The notes under the pieces: model-generated
Databases searched by the model: none
Seen by the model: only the letters and a program-made list of their open reading frames with translations
Told to the model about the DNA's origin: nothing
Shown: piece after piece, positions 36,042 through 45,148 of the stretch
How the letters are laid out: every line of letters starts with the position of its first letter
Numbering within the stretch: position 1 is the first letter of the stretch
Assembly (NCBI GenBank): GCA_028280105.1
Contig: JANQML010000210.1
Span: forward strand, 1 to 49,127
Direction of reading: 5' to 3'
DNA length: 49,127 bases
Source: Desulfobacula sp.
GTDB lineage: Bacteria; Desulfobacterota; Desulfobacteria; Desulfobacterales; Desulfobacteraceae
Program-made: the position numbers and the translations under genes

Positions 36042-38267
36042 ATGTCTCTAAATATTCCATCCAATCTTTCTTTTCCCGCCAGGGTGAATACGGCGTATCA
36101 AGAGGCCGTACATCAACCCCGAAAAGAAGAACCCGTAAATCCCGGCACAGATGCCTATGTCAATAAGATAGACAAAGCCGCCGTTGCAAAATTAATGGAT
36201 AATCTGACCGATGCGCCGTTTTCCGACGCTGAGCTTGAGCAGCTGATTTCCGTCTCTGCCGTGTTGGAATCGGATCATCCCCTGTGGAAGGATATCGCCG
36301 CATTGCTCAGCGAGTTCAACGGGAAAGACCGTGCCAATTTTCTGTCCGTCCTCTCAAAAGCCGGTAGCAATTTGGAAGCGTTTGTCAATCAGGTCAAAGG
36401 CCTTGAGGGAAAAAATCAATCCGTTTATCTCACAACAGCGGTACGAACCGAGACCGAAACAACCCTGGGGAACCTGATTACTGCCGTCAAAAACCTTTCA
36501 GACGAACATCTCACCGGTTTTTTAAACATGACGGATGTGCTGGGACGGTCTTTTAAAAGTATCGAGGCAGAAGAGTTTCAGAATTTTATTGCCGCTGCAG
36601 CCGCATCGCCCCTATCTATCGATAAACTGACCCAGACAACCGAGGGCCTGTTTAAAGAGGACCGGGCCGCCTTCCTAAAAGCGGCAGCCGGTTCAGGCCG
36701 CGAATTGAACCGGTTGATAAAAAAGGCGGATACACTCTCCGATTCAACGCTCACATTATTTCTGACATCTGCTGCAGAAGCGGGAGAGGGGATGAAAAAC
36801 CTGCTGGATCTTACCGAAAAAAATATGACCGGTGAAAAGAGGCAAAATCTGTTAAACTTTACATCACGGCTTTTGGATAAAAACACGGAGAATTTTCTCC
36901 TGGCTTCCCAGGGCCTTGTCACAAAGGTTTCCAGGCTCATGGAAACCGCCCAATCCTTTACCGGAGATGAAAAGAGCATGTTTCTGAGCCTGGTTTCATC
37001 AGACCAGACAACCGACGACCGCTTGATGACGATCCTCAGCAACATGGATTCCGGAACCGGTGAACGTTCCGACTTTTTATCCTCGGCTCTCAGGGCCAAA
37101 GGCGGATTGACCAGCGTCCTGGAACTTGCGGAAACGACCCATGGCAGTGAACGGGCCGAACTCTTTTCTTTTACGGCAGATTTGTCCCTGGCAGACCAGA
37201 CAAACTTTTTTTCAGCCGTACAGGGTGATCCGGTTCAGGCACGGGAGCTGGCAGCAAACGCCGAACAACTGGACGGAAAGAACAAAAGTTATCTGATCTA
37301 TGCCGCATCTCTTTCTCCTGAAAATATCTCTGAGCTGATCACCATATCCCGGAAACTGACCGGAGCCGAGCAGGACGATTTTCTGTTCATCTCTGCAAAC
37401 ATAGACCCGGAAACAGACGGGGCAATGGATCGGTTTCTCTCCACCGTTGGAAAGCTGGAAGGCGCGGAAAGAATGGATTTCCTCACCCGGGAACGGGCGG
37501 ATCAAGCTTCATCAGGTGAAAGTATACTGGCCGGTCAGTATGTCTACCTGAAATCAGTTTTTGATGAGCACACCTTTCAAGGCCTTATCAATGCCGGAGA
37601 ACGGGTGGATCTCCTGATCAATGATTTTGAAAATCTGGATGATTTCCAGCAGACAGCGTTTCTCTCCGTTGCTTCCGGTGCCGAAAAAGAGGTGATGTCG
37701 GATCTGCTGTCTGTCACGGCCCGTTTAGATGAAACCGGAAGCAAGGATTTTACGGAATTTGCCGGCACCATGAACAAAACCAGCCTATCAGATCTGATCC
37801 GGGTTGCCGACCGGGTTCTGGACGGTTCCGACAATGGGTCTAAAAAATTATCACAGATATTTGAAATTTCAAAAAACCTGGACAACGGGCTGGATGAAAA
37901 ATTCCTGAGTGCCGCTGCCGGAAAGCAAACCGACATTGACAGGCTGATATATTTAACCGATCAACTGGGGGGAGTCCAGCAGGTCAATTTTCTGGTTGCA
38001 GCAGACTATGTCACCCGCCGGGGAGACGATGGAAAATACACGGAGAACTTTTTCCGGGGCACCGAACTCCATTTAAACGCATTTAAAAAAGGGGTCATGG
38101 CATCCAATGACACATCCGAGGGAATCCGGCCCAGCCAGTTCACCACCGACACAGGCGTCAAAGGTTTTTCCAGCGCAAGCCTTGGTTTCTACCTTGAATC
38201 AGCGGCTTATATCCGATCAGGAGGCATCCGTGATGAGCTTCGCAAGGATTGGTATCGCACCTGGTAG
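36042..38267 (+). CDS. Large helical-repeat protein, unknown function
   Basis: I do not recognise this 741-residue protein. It has no signal peptide and no membrane helix. From about residue 85 to 655 it is built of repeats with a period of 29-31 residues, each with an FL-type anchor: F100, Y129, F160, F182, F211, F240, F285, F314, F345, F389, L418, F447, F480, F540, F621, F650. The consensus is roughly LxGxxRxxFLxxAxxxxxxLxxLIxxA, suggesting two short helices per unit and an alpha-solenoid of about 18 units. The repeats are too short for TPR, HEAT or armadillo. N-terminal 50 and C-terminal 85 residues differ (ends RKDWYRTW). The sigma-28-like promoter suggests a link to motility; this is inference. 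Confidence 0.85.
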   Translation: MSLNIPSNLSFPARVNTAYQEAVHQPRKEEPVNPGTDAYVNKIDKAAVAKLMDNLTDAPFSDAELEQLISVSAVLESDHPLWKDIAALLSEFNGKDRANFLSVLSKAGSNLEAFVNQVKGLEGKNQSVYLTTAVRTETETTLGNLITAVKNLSDEHLTGFLNMTDVLGRSFKSIEAEEFQNFIAAAAASPLSIDKLTQTTEGLFKEDRAAFLKAAAGSGRELNRLIKKADTLSDSTLTLFLTSAAEAGEGMKNLLDLTEKNMTGEKRQNLLNFTSRLLDKNTENFLLASQGLVTKVSRLMETAQSFTGDEKSMFLSLVSSDQTTDDRLMTILSNMDSGTGERSDFLSSALRAKGGLTSVLELAETTHGSERAELFSFTADLSLADQTNFFSAVQGDPVQARELAANAEQLDGKNKSYLIYAASLSPENISELITISRKLTGAEQDDFLFISANIDPETDGAMDRFLSTVGKLEGAERMDFLTRERADQASSGESILAGQYVYLKSVFDEHTFQGLINAGERVDLLINDFENLDDFQQTAFLSVASGAEKEVMSDLLSVTARLDETGSKDFTEFAGTMNKTSLSDLIRVADRVLDGSDNGSKKLSQIFEISKNLDNGLDEKFLSAAAGKQTDIDRLIYLTDQLGGVQQVNFLVAADYVTRRGDDGKYTENFFRGTELHLNAFKKGVMASNDTSEGIRPSQFTTDTGVKGFSSASLGFYLESAAYIRSGGIRDELRKDWYRTW

Positions 38268-38425
38268 AGCACTTACATAAATAAAGAGATAAAAAAATTC
38301 CTTATTGTTGCAAAATTCATGGCGATTTTATATTCAAGACATCAGGTCGGCAATCTTACGTATCTGCCGAACCGACCGGATAAATAACAAAAAGAACCGC
38401 TTCGAATGTACCAAAAAGCCATGAA

Positions 38426-39202
38426 ATGAGGATGATGGGCAGGCTGAATTTAGATAAAGACAGAACCCTTTATTATGAAACGATTCCGGGCAATCCGGCC
38501 CTGCCCGTTTTGATCTTTCTCCACGAAGGCCTGGGCTGCACCGCCATGTGGGATGGGTTTGCAAAGCAGTTATGTGAGAAGACCCGCTGCCCCGGGCTGA
38601 TCTATGACCGCCAGGGATACGGCCGGTCATCCGCCCTGACAACCCCTCGGACCATCCGCTATCTTCACGACTATGCCAATGACGAATTGCCTCAAGTCAT
38701 TGATATGGAAATCGGCGATCACCCGTATCTGTTGATCGGACATTCCGACGGCGGTTCCATCGCCCTGATTCACGGTGCCCGAAAACCGCCCCAGCTTGCG
38801 GGTATCATTACCGAAGCCGCCCATGTTTTTGTCGAACCCGTCACCCTTGAAGGAATCAGACGCGCCACGCATGCCTTTGCCAGGGGGAAGCTGAAAGGGC
38901 TGTACAAATTTCACGGGGATAAGACCGAACAGATCTTTTATGCCTGGTCTGATACCTGGCTGTCGCCTGAATTTAAATTCTGGAACATAGAGGATCTGCT
39001 CCCGGATATTGAAACCCCGTTACTGGTTATCCAGGGAGAAGACGATCAATACGGCACCATTAAGCAGGTGGATGCCATCTGCTCTCAGGTGTCCGGGAAT
39101 GCTGCCTCTGCCATGATCGAGACCTGCGGCCACACCCCGCATTCAGATCAACCGGAGAAAGTCATCGCGGCCATGACAACATTTATTCAATCCGTATCGT
39201 AA
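38426..39202 (+). CDS. Alpha/beta-hydrolase fold protein
   Basis: This 258-residue protein has the alpha/beta-hydrolase order: oxyanion region FLHEGLGC, nucleophile elbow GHSDGG (serine near residue 106), acid in QGEDDQYG (near residue 212), and histidine in CGHTPHSDQPE (near residue 233). All three triad members are present, so it should be active as an esterase, lipase or C-C hydrolase; the substrate cannot be told. Three ATGs cluster at 38426-38437, so the exact start is uncertain. It is monocistronic in appearance, 158 bp after the repeat protein. Confidence 0.9.
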   Translation: MRMMGRLNLDKDRTLYYETIPGNPALPVLIFLHEGLGCTAMWDGFAKQLCEKTRCPGLIYDRQGYGRSSALTTPRTIRYLHDYANDELPQVIDMEIGDHPYLLIGHSDGGSIALIHGARKPPQLAGIITEAAHVFVEPVTLEGIRRATHAFARGKLKGLYKFHGDKTEQIFYAWSDTWLSPEFKFWNIEDLLPDIETPLLVIQGEDDQYGTIKQVDAICSQVSGNAASAMIETCGHTPHSDQPEKVIAAMTTFIQSVS

Positions 39203-39245
39203 CGCGGGAACAGTATCTCTCAGTTTCAGCCCCGCAGGGGAGACC

Positions 39246-40286
39246 TCATGAGTTGACCAGCTTAACCTTTGCCGGCTGATCCTTTTTTCCGCATTTTCGA
39301 TAGCAGATGGCGGGCTGATGCTCTTTCCACAATGCGTTCAGCCGGTGAAAAAAATCAGATTCCAGGGCGGTCTCCAGATCGGTCTGCCTTAAATCAAAAA
39401 CCGTGTTGCCGTCAAATTCATAAAACAAAGGGGAGAACCCGTCCCGGGTCGCCCGCCCCAGGTATATATTCCGGGCAAACCGGGCGGTCCAGCAGCAGGG
39501 ATAGAGAATGGCCTCGCACGAAATATAAATCTCTTTTTTTTCAAGGGATAAACAGGTGATCTCCTGGTTCTGCTCTGAACGGGACGAAACCGGCATACGG
39601 TTTTGGGCCAGGTCTGGTTTATAATCAACGGTCGGGGCTTCAAGGATACACGGTTTTCCTGCCCGGTCAGTAAAGGGAATGGCCGGCTTTTTTTCAGAAA
39701 AAAGCCGATTGCTCTTTTTAACAGTGAATCGTTCAAACCCCAGTTCCTTCGACATCTCCCGGGCCGCCTCAATCTGGTGCTGGTTATGCCTGAACGGAAT
39801 AAATTCCCAGTTTGCCCGGCCGCCTGCCTCAATAAAGGATACGGCATTTTCAACGATTCGGTCGAACCGGGTTCCCCGGCGGTAATAGGCGTTGGTATCT
39901 GCCAGACCGTCAATGTGAAAATCCACTCTGGAATCCGGGTTTCTCTTCAGTGTCTTTCCCAGATCGGCCCACCACCGTAACGACCGGACCCCGCCATTGG
40001 TGCTCAGGGAGACGGCACAGCCGGGAGACGAGAGATAATCGGCAATCTCACCACATTGCGACGCCATAATGGGGTCGCCGTAATTACCGCACAGATGGAC
40101 ACTGGCCAACCGGTTTTTAATCCTTTCCGGGAAAAACCGGTGAATATCGCCCAGAGACAATTCATTGGCCTGAATATACGGCTGGGCCGACAGGCCGTTG
40201 GGATTAGTTCTCAGGCACAACGGACAACGGGCATTGCATTTTTCAGTCAGTTCCAGGTGCACCCGTCTGATCCGGGATGCCGTCAT
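39246..40286 (-). CDS. Radical SAM protein with SPASM-like C-terminus
   Basis: The product is about 346 residues. The radical SAM site CNARCPLC lies near the N-terminus, followed by GNYGDP and the DFHIDGL strand. The C-terminal region holds more cysteines (ISCEAILYPCCW, then CYRKCG), consistent with an auxiliary Fe-S cluster of SPASM/twitch type. I chose ATG 40286 with AAGGA upstream; a GTG at 40304 preceded by GGAG is equally possible. It lies 75-93 bp after the helicase-exonuclease gene on the same strand. The family is sure; the substrate (peptide or small molecule) is unknown. Confidence 0.87.
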   Translation of the reverse strand: MTASRIRRVHLELTEKCNARCPLCLRTNPNGLSAQPYIQANELSLGDIHRFFPERIKNRLASVHLCGNYGDPIMASQCGEIADYLSSPGCAVSLSTNGGVRSLRWWADLGKTLKRNPDSRVDFHIDGLADTNAYYRRGTRFDRIVENAVSFIEAGGRANWEFIPFRHNQHQIEAAREMSKELGFERFTVKKSNRLFSEKKPAIPFTDRAGKPCILEAPTVDYKPDLAQNRMPVSSRSEQNQEITCLSLEKKEIYISCEAILYPCCWTARFARNIYLGRATRDGFSPLFYEFDGNTVFDLRQTDLETALESDFFHRLNALWKEHQPAICYRKCGKKDQPAKVKLVNS

Positions 40287-40378
40287 GATTTGCCTATCCT
40301 TCACTCTTCTCCGGTATGTTTTTTTAAAGCGTTGTTCAACATGACTGATTCCTTGGACCGGATGGTTATTCCCCTGTG

Positions 40379-43294
40379 TTAAAAGTTCACCGGGACCCTG
40401 ACCTTGTGACCGGCCTTGTTCCTGAACACCAGAAATCCCTTCTCCTTGCCGTACTCGTAAAGATCTCTGGTCACCCGCACATCCTGTTTGCAGTATTCGG
40501 CTATTTTTTCCATTTCACCCTGTTTATACCATTCAAGGGCCATAAGCCCGTCCGCACTTTTTTGAGCCCCCAGGGTCTGGGTGGCCAGGGCATCCAGGGA
40601 GAGCCGGTATCCCAGGCGTTCATGAACCGCCATGAGAATATCCAGGGTGGGAAGGGTATGGAACGGAAAATCACTTAATCCGGACAGGACCTTATAATCA
40701 AACCGGATAATATTAAAGCCGATAACCAGATCGGTTTTCTTCAAATCTTCCACCAGCCGGTCCATGTCTGTCTGAAGGTACTCGTGGTATTTTTTTGTCC
40801 CCGAATCATACCGGACTGCCACAGACACTCCCATCCGCTCAGCCCGGTTCCAGCCGCCGACCTCTTTGGCCGACCGCCTGGTTTCAATATCAAGGACGGA
40901 AAATGAACGGATTTCCCGTTTTGTTGTCATAGATTTCAAGGGCGGCTCAACCGGTACCTCTTCGATGGATTGCACCGGCCAGTCATCCCCGGTACGGCCG
41001 GCTTCGGGAAAGCGGTCCGATAAAATCAATTCACAAATTTTAGATGCACTGAATTTATCAATGGGCCGGTTCCCGGACCCGCATTTGGGGGAGTGGACAC
41101 AGGCCGGACACCCGTTCTCACACGGGCATTCCCGTATCGTGTCAAAGGTTGCCGTCAACAATGTTTCCGCCTTTTCAAACGCCTGCTTGCTCAATCCCAG
41201 GCCGCCGGGAACCCCATCGTAAATAAATACGGCCGCCATACCCAGCTGGGAATGAAATGGAATGGAGATCCCGCCCAGATCGTTCCGATCCGTCATCACC
41301 ATCAGGGGCATGATACCGATGGCCGCATGTTCCACGGCATGAATACCGCCCATGAAGTGCATCCGATTCACCTCTATGGTTTCCCTGACAGAGTCGGGGA
41401 TTTCTATCCACAGCCCCGTGGTTTCAAATTCCAGTTTGGGCAGATCCAGAGGGACAACACCAATGGATTTTTGATTGGCCACCAGCCGCCGGTCATATCC
41501 AGTGACCTGCTCCACAATTCTCAGCAGACCGAATCCCACCCGTGTTCCCTTCACCCGGACAGAGTCCATCTGTTTTATAATGGTGGTATGTTTATTGGAT
41601 CGGGCCCTGGTAAAATAGGGCAGATCCTCTCTTCTGGCTTCCACGATCCCCTTTTCATGGTCAAACCGGGAGACGACATAGGTCTTTCCCCGGTGCAGAT
41701 AAACCGCCCCTTCATGGGTTTCAAAAAAAGAGCGGTGCCGGTCAATCTCTCCCAGGCTCTGCTTGGTCTGTTCAATAAAAATCGGCAGACTATTGCCGGT
41801 TCCGCGCAGACTGACCTCCCGGTGGGGGGATTTTCTGGCCGCAAACCAGAGATCTCCCCTAAAACTTTTTAATAATTTCCCTGAATGTTCCAGGGTGGTC
41901 ATTGCCTGCCGTATGCCGGGCTCATCCAGAAACGATTCATCTTTTTCAATGCTGAGTTCCGCTGCCGCACAAACCAGGTGTTTTTCACGGATCACCGGGT
42001 TCCCCGGATTGATCATGGCGGTTTCCGGCGGCATGTTGAAAAAGACATCCGGATGATTGATAAAATACTGATCCAGGGCATCTTCGTGGGCAATCAGAAT
42101 CAGGGCGGAGTCCTTGCCGTCCCGCCCCACCCGCCCGGCCCGCTGCCAGGTGGACATGATGGTTCCCGGATATCCGACCAGGATACAGATGTCCAGGTTT
42201 CCAATATCAATACCCAGTTCCAGGGCACTGGTGGAGACAACCGCCAACAACTCTCCGGAGGATAATTTTTTTTCAATGTCCCGGCGTTCCTCGGGCAGAA
42301 ATCCGGCCCGGTAGGCTGAAATTTTGTCCTTAAAGCCTTTGGCCCGCTGGGATGCCCAAATGGCAATCAACTCAGTGATTTTCCGTGACTGGGTATAAAC
42401 AATGGTTCTCAGGTTTCGATGAATTGCTGAGTGGATCAGGGTGATGGCGGTCTGCGCGGCGCCCTCCAATCCCCGCATTAAAAGCACATCCTTTTTACCC
42501 GACGGAGCACCGGTTTGGTTGACCACGGAGACATCAAGCCCGGTGAGTCTGCCGGCCAGCTCCCCGGGGTTGGCAATGGTTGCGGAGCAGAAGATGAAGA
42601 CAGGATCGGCACCGTAGAGTTGGCAGATCCGCATCAGGCGCCTGAACACCCAGGCCATGTTGGACCCCATCACCCCGCGGTAGGTGTGTACCTCATCCAC
42701 CACCACGTATCTGAGGTGTTTAAAATAATCCTCCCACAGTTTGTGATGGGCCAGCATGGCCAGATGCAGCATCTCCGGGTTGGATAATAGAATATGGGGC
42801 GGAGATTTCCGGATCTTTGATTTTTGGTAAGAACTAATATCCCCGTCATAGACGGCGGCGGTCAACTGCACAAGATCCGGCCGGTTGGACCCGGCCTTTC
42901 GCAGCAGATGCTGAACCGTCTCCAGCTGGTCCCGGGCCAGGGCCTTGAGCGGAAAGAGATAAAGCGCACGGGACTCCGGTTGTTTGAGCAGCTCGTCAAT
43001 CACCGGCAGATTGTATATCAGGCTTTTCCCGCTGGCCGTTGGGGTGGCGACAACCGTGTGTTTCCCCTGTTTAATCAGGTTAACGGCTGTTTTCTGATGG
43101 GAGTAGAGCCGGGAGATCCCTATTTCGGCTAACAGCTGGGACAGGTCATTTTCAAGGCCAGATTCAAGTCCAAGCTCAAATTCGGGGCCGGGTTCGGCAA
43201 AAACCGCCTTTACCGGTTGGATGGTCCGGTGGCAGACAATATCCCCTGCCAATCCTTTATAGTTTTTCAGGGCATCAATATATTCAGCTAACAT
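40379..43294 (-). CDS. DEAD/H helicase with Zn-binding DUF1998 domain fused to DnaQ-like exonuclease (MrfA-MrfB fusion)
   Basis: This 971-residue protein joins two activities. Residues about 60-420 are a superfamily 2 helicase with ATPTASGKS (Walker A), DEVH (motif II), SAT (motif III) and QRAGRVGRD (motif VI). Residues about 650-760 form the DUF1998/MrfA C-terminal domain with a four-cysteine zinc site, CPCENGCPACVHSPKC. From about 815 follows a DEDD-type 3'-5' exonuclease: D-E in VLDIETR, D in FNIIRFDYKV, and YCKQD. In Bacillus subtilis the helicase MrfA (YprA) and exonuclease MrfB (YprB) are separate and act in excision repair of mitomycin damage. A similar repair role is inferred. Confidence 0.93.
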   Translation of the reverse strand: MLAEYIDALKNYKGLAGDIVCHRTIQPVKAVFAEPGPEFELGLESGLENDLSQLLAEIGISRLYSHQKTAVNLIKQGKHTVVATPTASGKSLIYNLPVIDELLKQPESRALYLFPLKALARDQLETVQHLLRKAGSNRPDLVQLTAAVYDGDISSYQKSKIRKSPPHILLSNPEMLHLAMLAHHKLWEDYFKHLRYVVVDEVHTYRGVMGSNMAWVFRRLMRICQLYGADPVFIFCSATIANPGELAGRLTGLDVSVVNQTGAPSGKKDVLLMRGLEGAAQTAITLIHSAIHRNLRTIVYTQSRKITELIAIWASQRAKGFKDKISAYRAGFLPEERRDIEKKLSSGELLAVVSTSALELGIDIGNLDICILVGYPGTIMSTWQRAGRVGRDGKDSALILIAHEDALDQYFINHPDVFFNMPPETAMINPGNPVIREKHLVCAAAELSIEKDESFLDEPGIRQAMTTLEHSGKLLKSFRGDLWFAARKSPHREVSLRGTGNSLPIFIEQTKQSLGEIDRHRSFFETHEGAVYLHRGKTYVVSRFDHEKGIVEARREDLPYFTRARSNKHTTIIKQMDSVRVKGTRVGFGLLRIVEQVTGYDRRLVANQKSIGVVPLDLPKLEFETTGLWIEIPDSVRETIEVNRMHFMGGIHAVEHAAIGIMPLMVMTDRNDLGGISIPFHSQLGMAAVFIYDGVPGGLGLSKQAFEKAETLLTATFDTIRECPCENGCPACVHSPKCGSGNRPIDKFSASKICELILSDRFPEAGRTGDDWPVQSIEEVPVEPPLKSMTTKREIRSFSVLDIETRRSAKEVGGWNRAERMGVSVAVRYDSGTKKYHEYLQTDMDRLVEDLKKTDLVIGFNIIRFDYKVLSGLSDFPFHTLPTLDILMAVHERLGYRLSLDALATQTLGAQKSADGLMALEWYKQGEMEKIAEYCKQDVRVTRDLYEYGKEKGFLVFRNKAGHKVRVPVNF

Positions 43295-43308
43295 ATGGAA
43301 GCCGGTAT

Positions 43309-44226
43309 TTAAAGGATGCTCTTTCCCAGGGCGGACAAGGTGAGTTCAACCGCCAGCTTTGCCGTTTTATTGGCCTCGTCCAGGATCGGATTGATTTCAA
43401 CCAGATCCATGGAGGCCAGCTTGCCAGAATCTGCCAGGGTTTCCATGAGCAGGTGGGCTTCCCGGTAAGTGATACCGCCCGGAACCGGCGTTCCCACACC
43501 CGGTGCTTCCACCGGATCCAGCGCATCCATGTCCAGGGTGAGATGAATCCGCTTTAAATGGACAAATTTCATCAGGGTTTTATTGGCAATCGCACTGATG
43601 CCCTGCTCATCAATATCACGCATGGTAAAGACGGTCATGCCGTGCTGTTTCAGGCGGGCTCTTTCTTCGGGATCGATATCCCGCTGGCCGATGAGCACCA
43701 CATTTTCAGGCAGAATCTTGGCACCGGGGCGTCCGATATTGACCAGGGACTCGTGCCCCTCACCAATCAGGCCGGCAAGGGGCATGCCGTGAATATTGCC
43801 CGAAGGGGAGGTGTCCGGCGTATTAAAGTCTGCATGGGCATCGATCCATATCAGCCCGGAAGGAGCGGGATCGGTGACTGCGGACACCGTTCCCACGGCA
43901 ATGGAGTGATCCCCGCCGATAAAGAGGGGGAACTGGTTCTTGTTGATGGCTTTTTTCCCCACCGTATAAATCGACTCGCAGACCCGGGTAATTTCATTGA
44001 CATATCTGTGCTTATCCGGCGTCAGTATCCGGCCGTCACTGCAGATATCGGCTTCACAGTCACGAACCGGAATCCGGATGTCACCCAAATCCTCAACCGT
44101 GTGTCCAAGTGTGCGAAGCTTAGGCACAAGACCGGTATATCTGACAGCAGCCGGTCCCATATCCACACCGCGCAGCAATTGCCCAAAATCCATGGGAACA
44201 CCGATGATCGCTATCTTTTTCCGCAT
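43309..44226 (-). CDS. Arginase
   Basis: This 305-residue ureohydrolase binds two manganese ions. The ligand motifs are in order: GGDHS (near residue 100), DAHADFNTP (near 126), and LDMDALDP (near 234), with E in VEINPILD. The N-terminal IIGVPMDFGQLLRGVDMGPAAVR is that of true arginases (RocF) rather than agmatinase, as is NIHGMPLA. It should convert arginine to ornithine and urea. No urease or ornithine pathway gene is adjacent. It lies 14 bp from the helicase-exonuclease gene on the same strand, probably upstream in one transcript. Confidence 0.93.
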   Translation of the reverse strand: MRKKIAIIGVPMDFGQLLRGVDMGPAAVRYTGLVPKLRTLGHTVEDLGDIRIPVRDCEADICSDGRILTPDKHRYVNEITRVCESIYTVGKKAINKNQFPLFIGGDHSIAVGTVSAVTDPAPSGLIWIDAHADFNTPDTSPSGNIHGMPLAGLIGEGHESLVNIGRPGAKILPENVVLIGQRDIDPEERARLKQHGMTVFTMRDIDEQGISAIANKTLMKFVHLKRIHLTLDMDALDPVEAPGVGTPVPGGITYREAHLLMETLADSGKLASMDLVEINPILDEANKTAKLAVELTLSALGKSIL

Positions 44227-44455
44227 TCATGCCATCCTTAAAATCTGTTCTGAACTTGACTATTCCTATACCATAGAGTATGAAATCTATTCAACCCAAA
44301 GCACAACGAACCCCGTAACGAAACGGACCAAAGATGAATAGTAAATTTGACCCGGATTGACTCTTTCGCCTTATCTATACTGTCCCGGGTTTTATACGCC
44401 CATGGTATCCGGATCAAAATAAAGAGAGTGCAAATGATACAGGAGTCCGCCATAT

Positions 44456-45139
44456 ATGAAACGACATCATGACCTTCGAGCTGAACAGACCCTGACCACA
44501 TTAAACCAGTTACTGGACAGAGGGGTTGAAAAAATCAGCCTGATTATCCGGCATTCGGAACGCTTTTTTTCCGAGGATGCCCAAATGGAGCCGTTTATGG
44601 GGCTGACCCCGGAAGGAAAAGCCTATGCCGCACAACTGGGAGCGGCACTTCGGCCCGGACCGTCCCTGCAACTGCATTCCAGTTTTTTCGGCCGCTGCAT
44701 TGAAACCGCCTATTTGATTGACAAGGGGTATACCCGGGCCAACAATCATCTCCTGGATCACAACTGTACCCAGCAGATGCTTGCACCTTTCTACATCAAA
44801 GATATTGAGACGGCCATCCATATGGTCGAAGACCAGGGCAGTAAACAATTTTTGCGCAACTGGTTTGACAACCGAATTGATGACACGGTCATGGAACATC
44901 CGGAAAAAACAGCTGACCGGCTTTGTGAATTCATGGTGGACCGGATTCAATCCATGGACGGCACCGGTGTGAGTCTCTGTGTCTCCCATGACTGGAATAT
45001 ATTTCCCATCAAAGAGTTTAAAATGAAGATGCCCCATGAAACAGGCGGAGACGTCGGATACCTGGACGGGTTAGCCTTTTACCGGGAAAACGATCAATTC
45101 TGGCTGACCAGCCACCAGTGTGATCCCGTTGCACTTTAA
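44456..45139 (+). CDS. Histidine phosphatase superfamily protein
   Basis: This 227-residue protein shows the phosphohistidine motif in LIIRHSERF (H near residue 33), the second arginine region SSFFGRCIETAYL, and the distal catalytic histidine in CVSHDWNIFPI. These fit the phosphoglycerate-mutase-like phosphatase fold. RHSER differs from the common RHGE/T. AGGAG lies 10 bases before the ATG. It is followed 9 bp later by the PAS-GGDEF gene and then the signal peptidase gene, so the three probably share one transcript. The substrate is unknown. Confidence 0.82.
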   Translation: MKRHHDLRAEQTLTTLNQLLDRGVEKISLIIRHSERFFSEDAQMEPFMGLTPEGKAYAAQLGAALRPGPSLQLHSSFFGRCIETAYLIDKGYTRANNHLLDHNCTQQMLAPFYIKDIETAIHMVEDQGSKQFLRNWFDNRIDDTVMEHPEKTADRLCEFMVDRIQSMDGTGVSLCVSHDWNIFPIKEFKMKMPHETGGDVGYLDGLAFYRENDQFWLTSHQCDPVAL

Positions 45140-45148
45140 AAAGGTGTT

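Noticed and set aside
38345-38373. Hairpin after the repeat protein (GGTCGGCA with TGCCGaACC)
   Set aside because: There is no T tract on either strand and the stem has a bulge; too weak to call a terminator.
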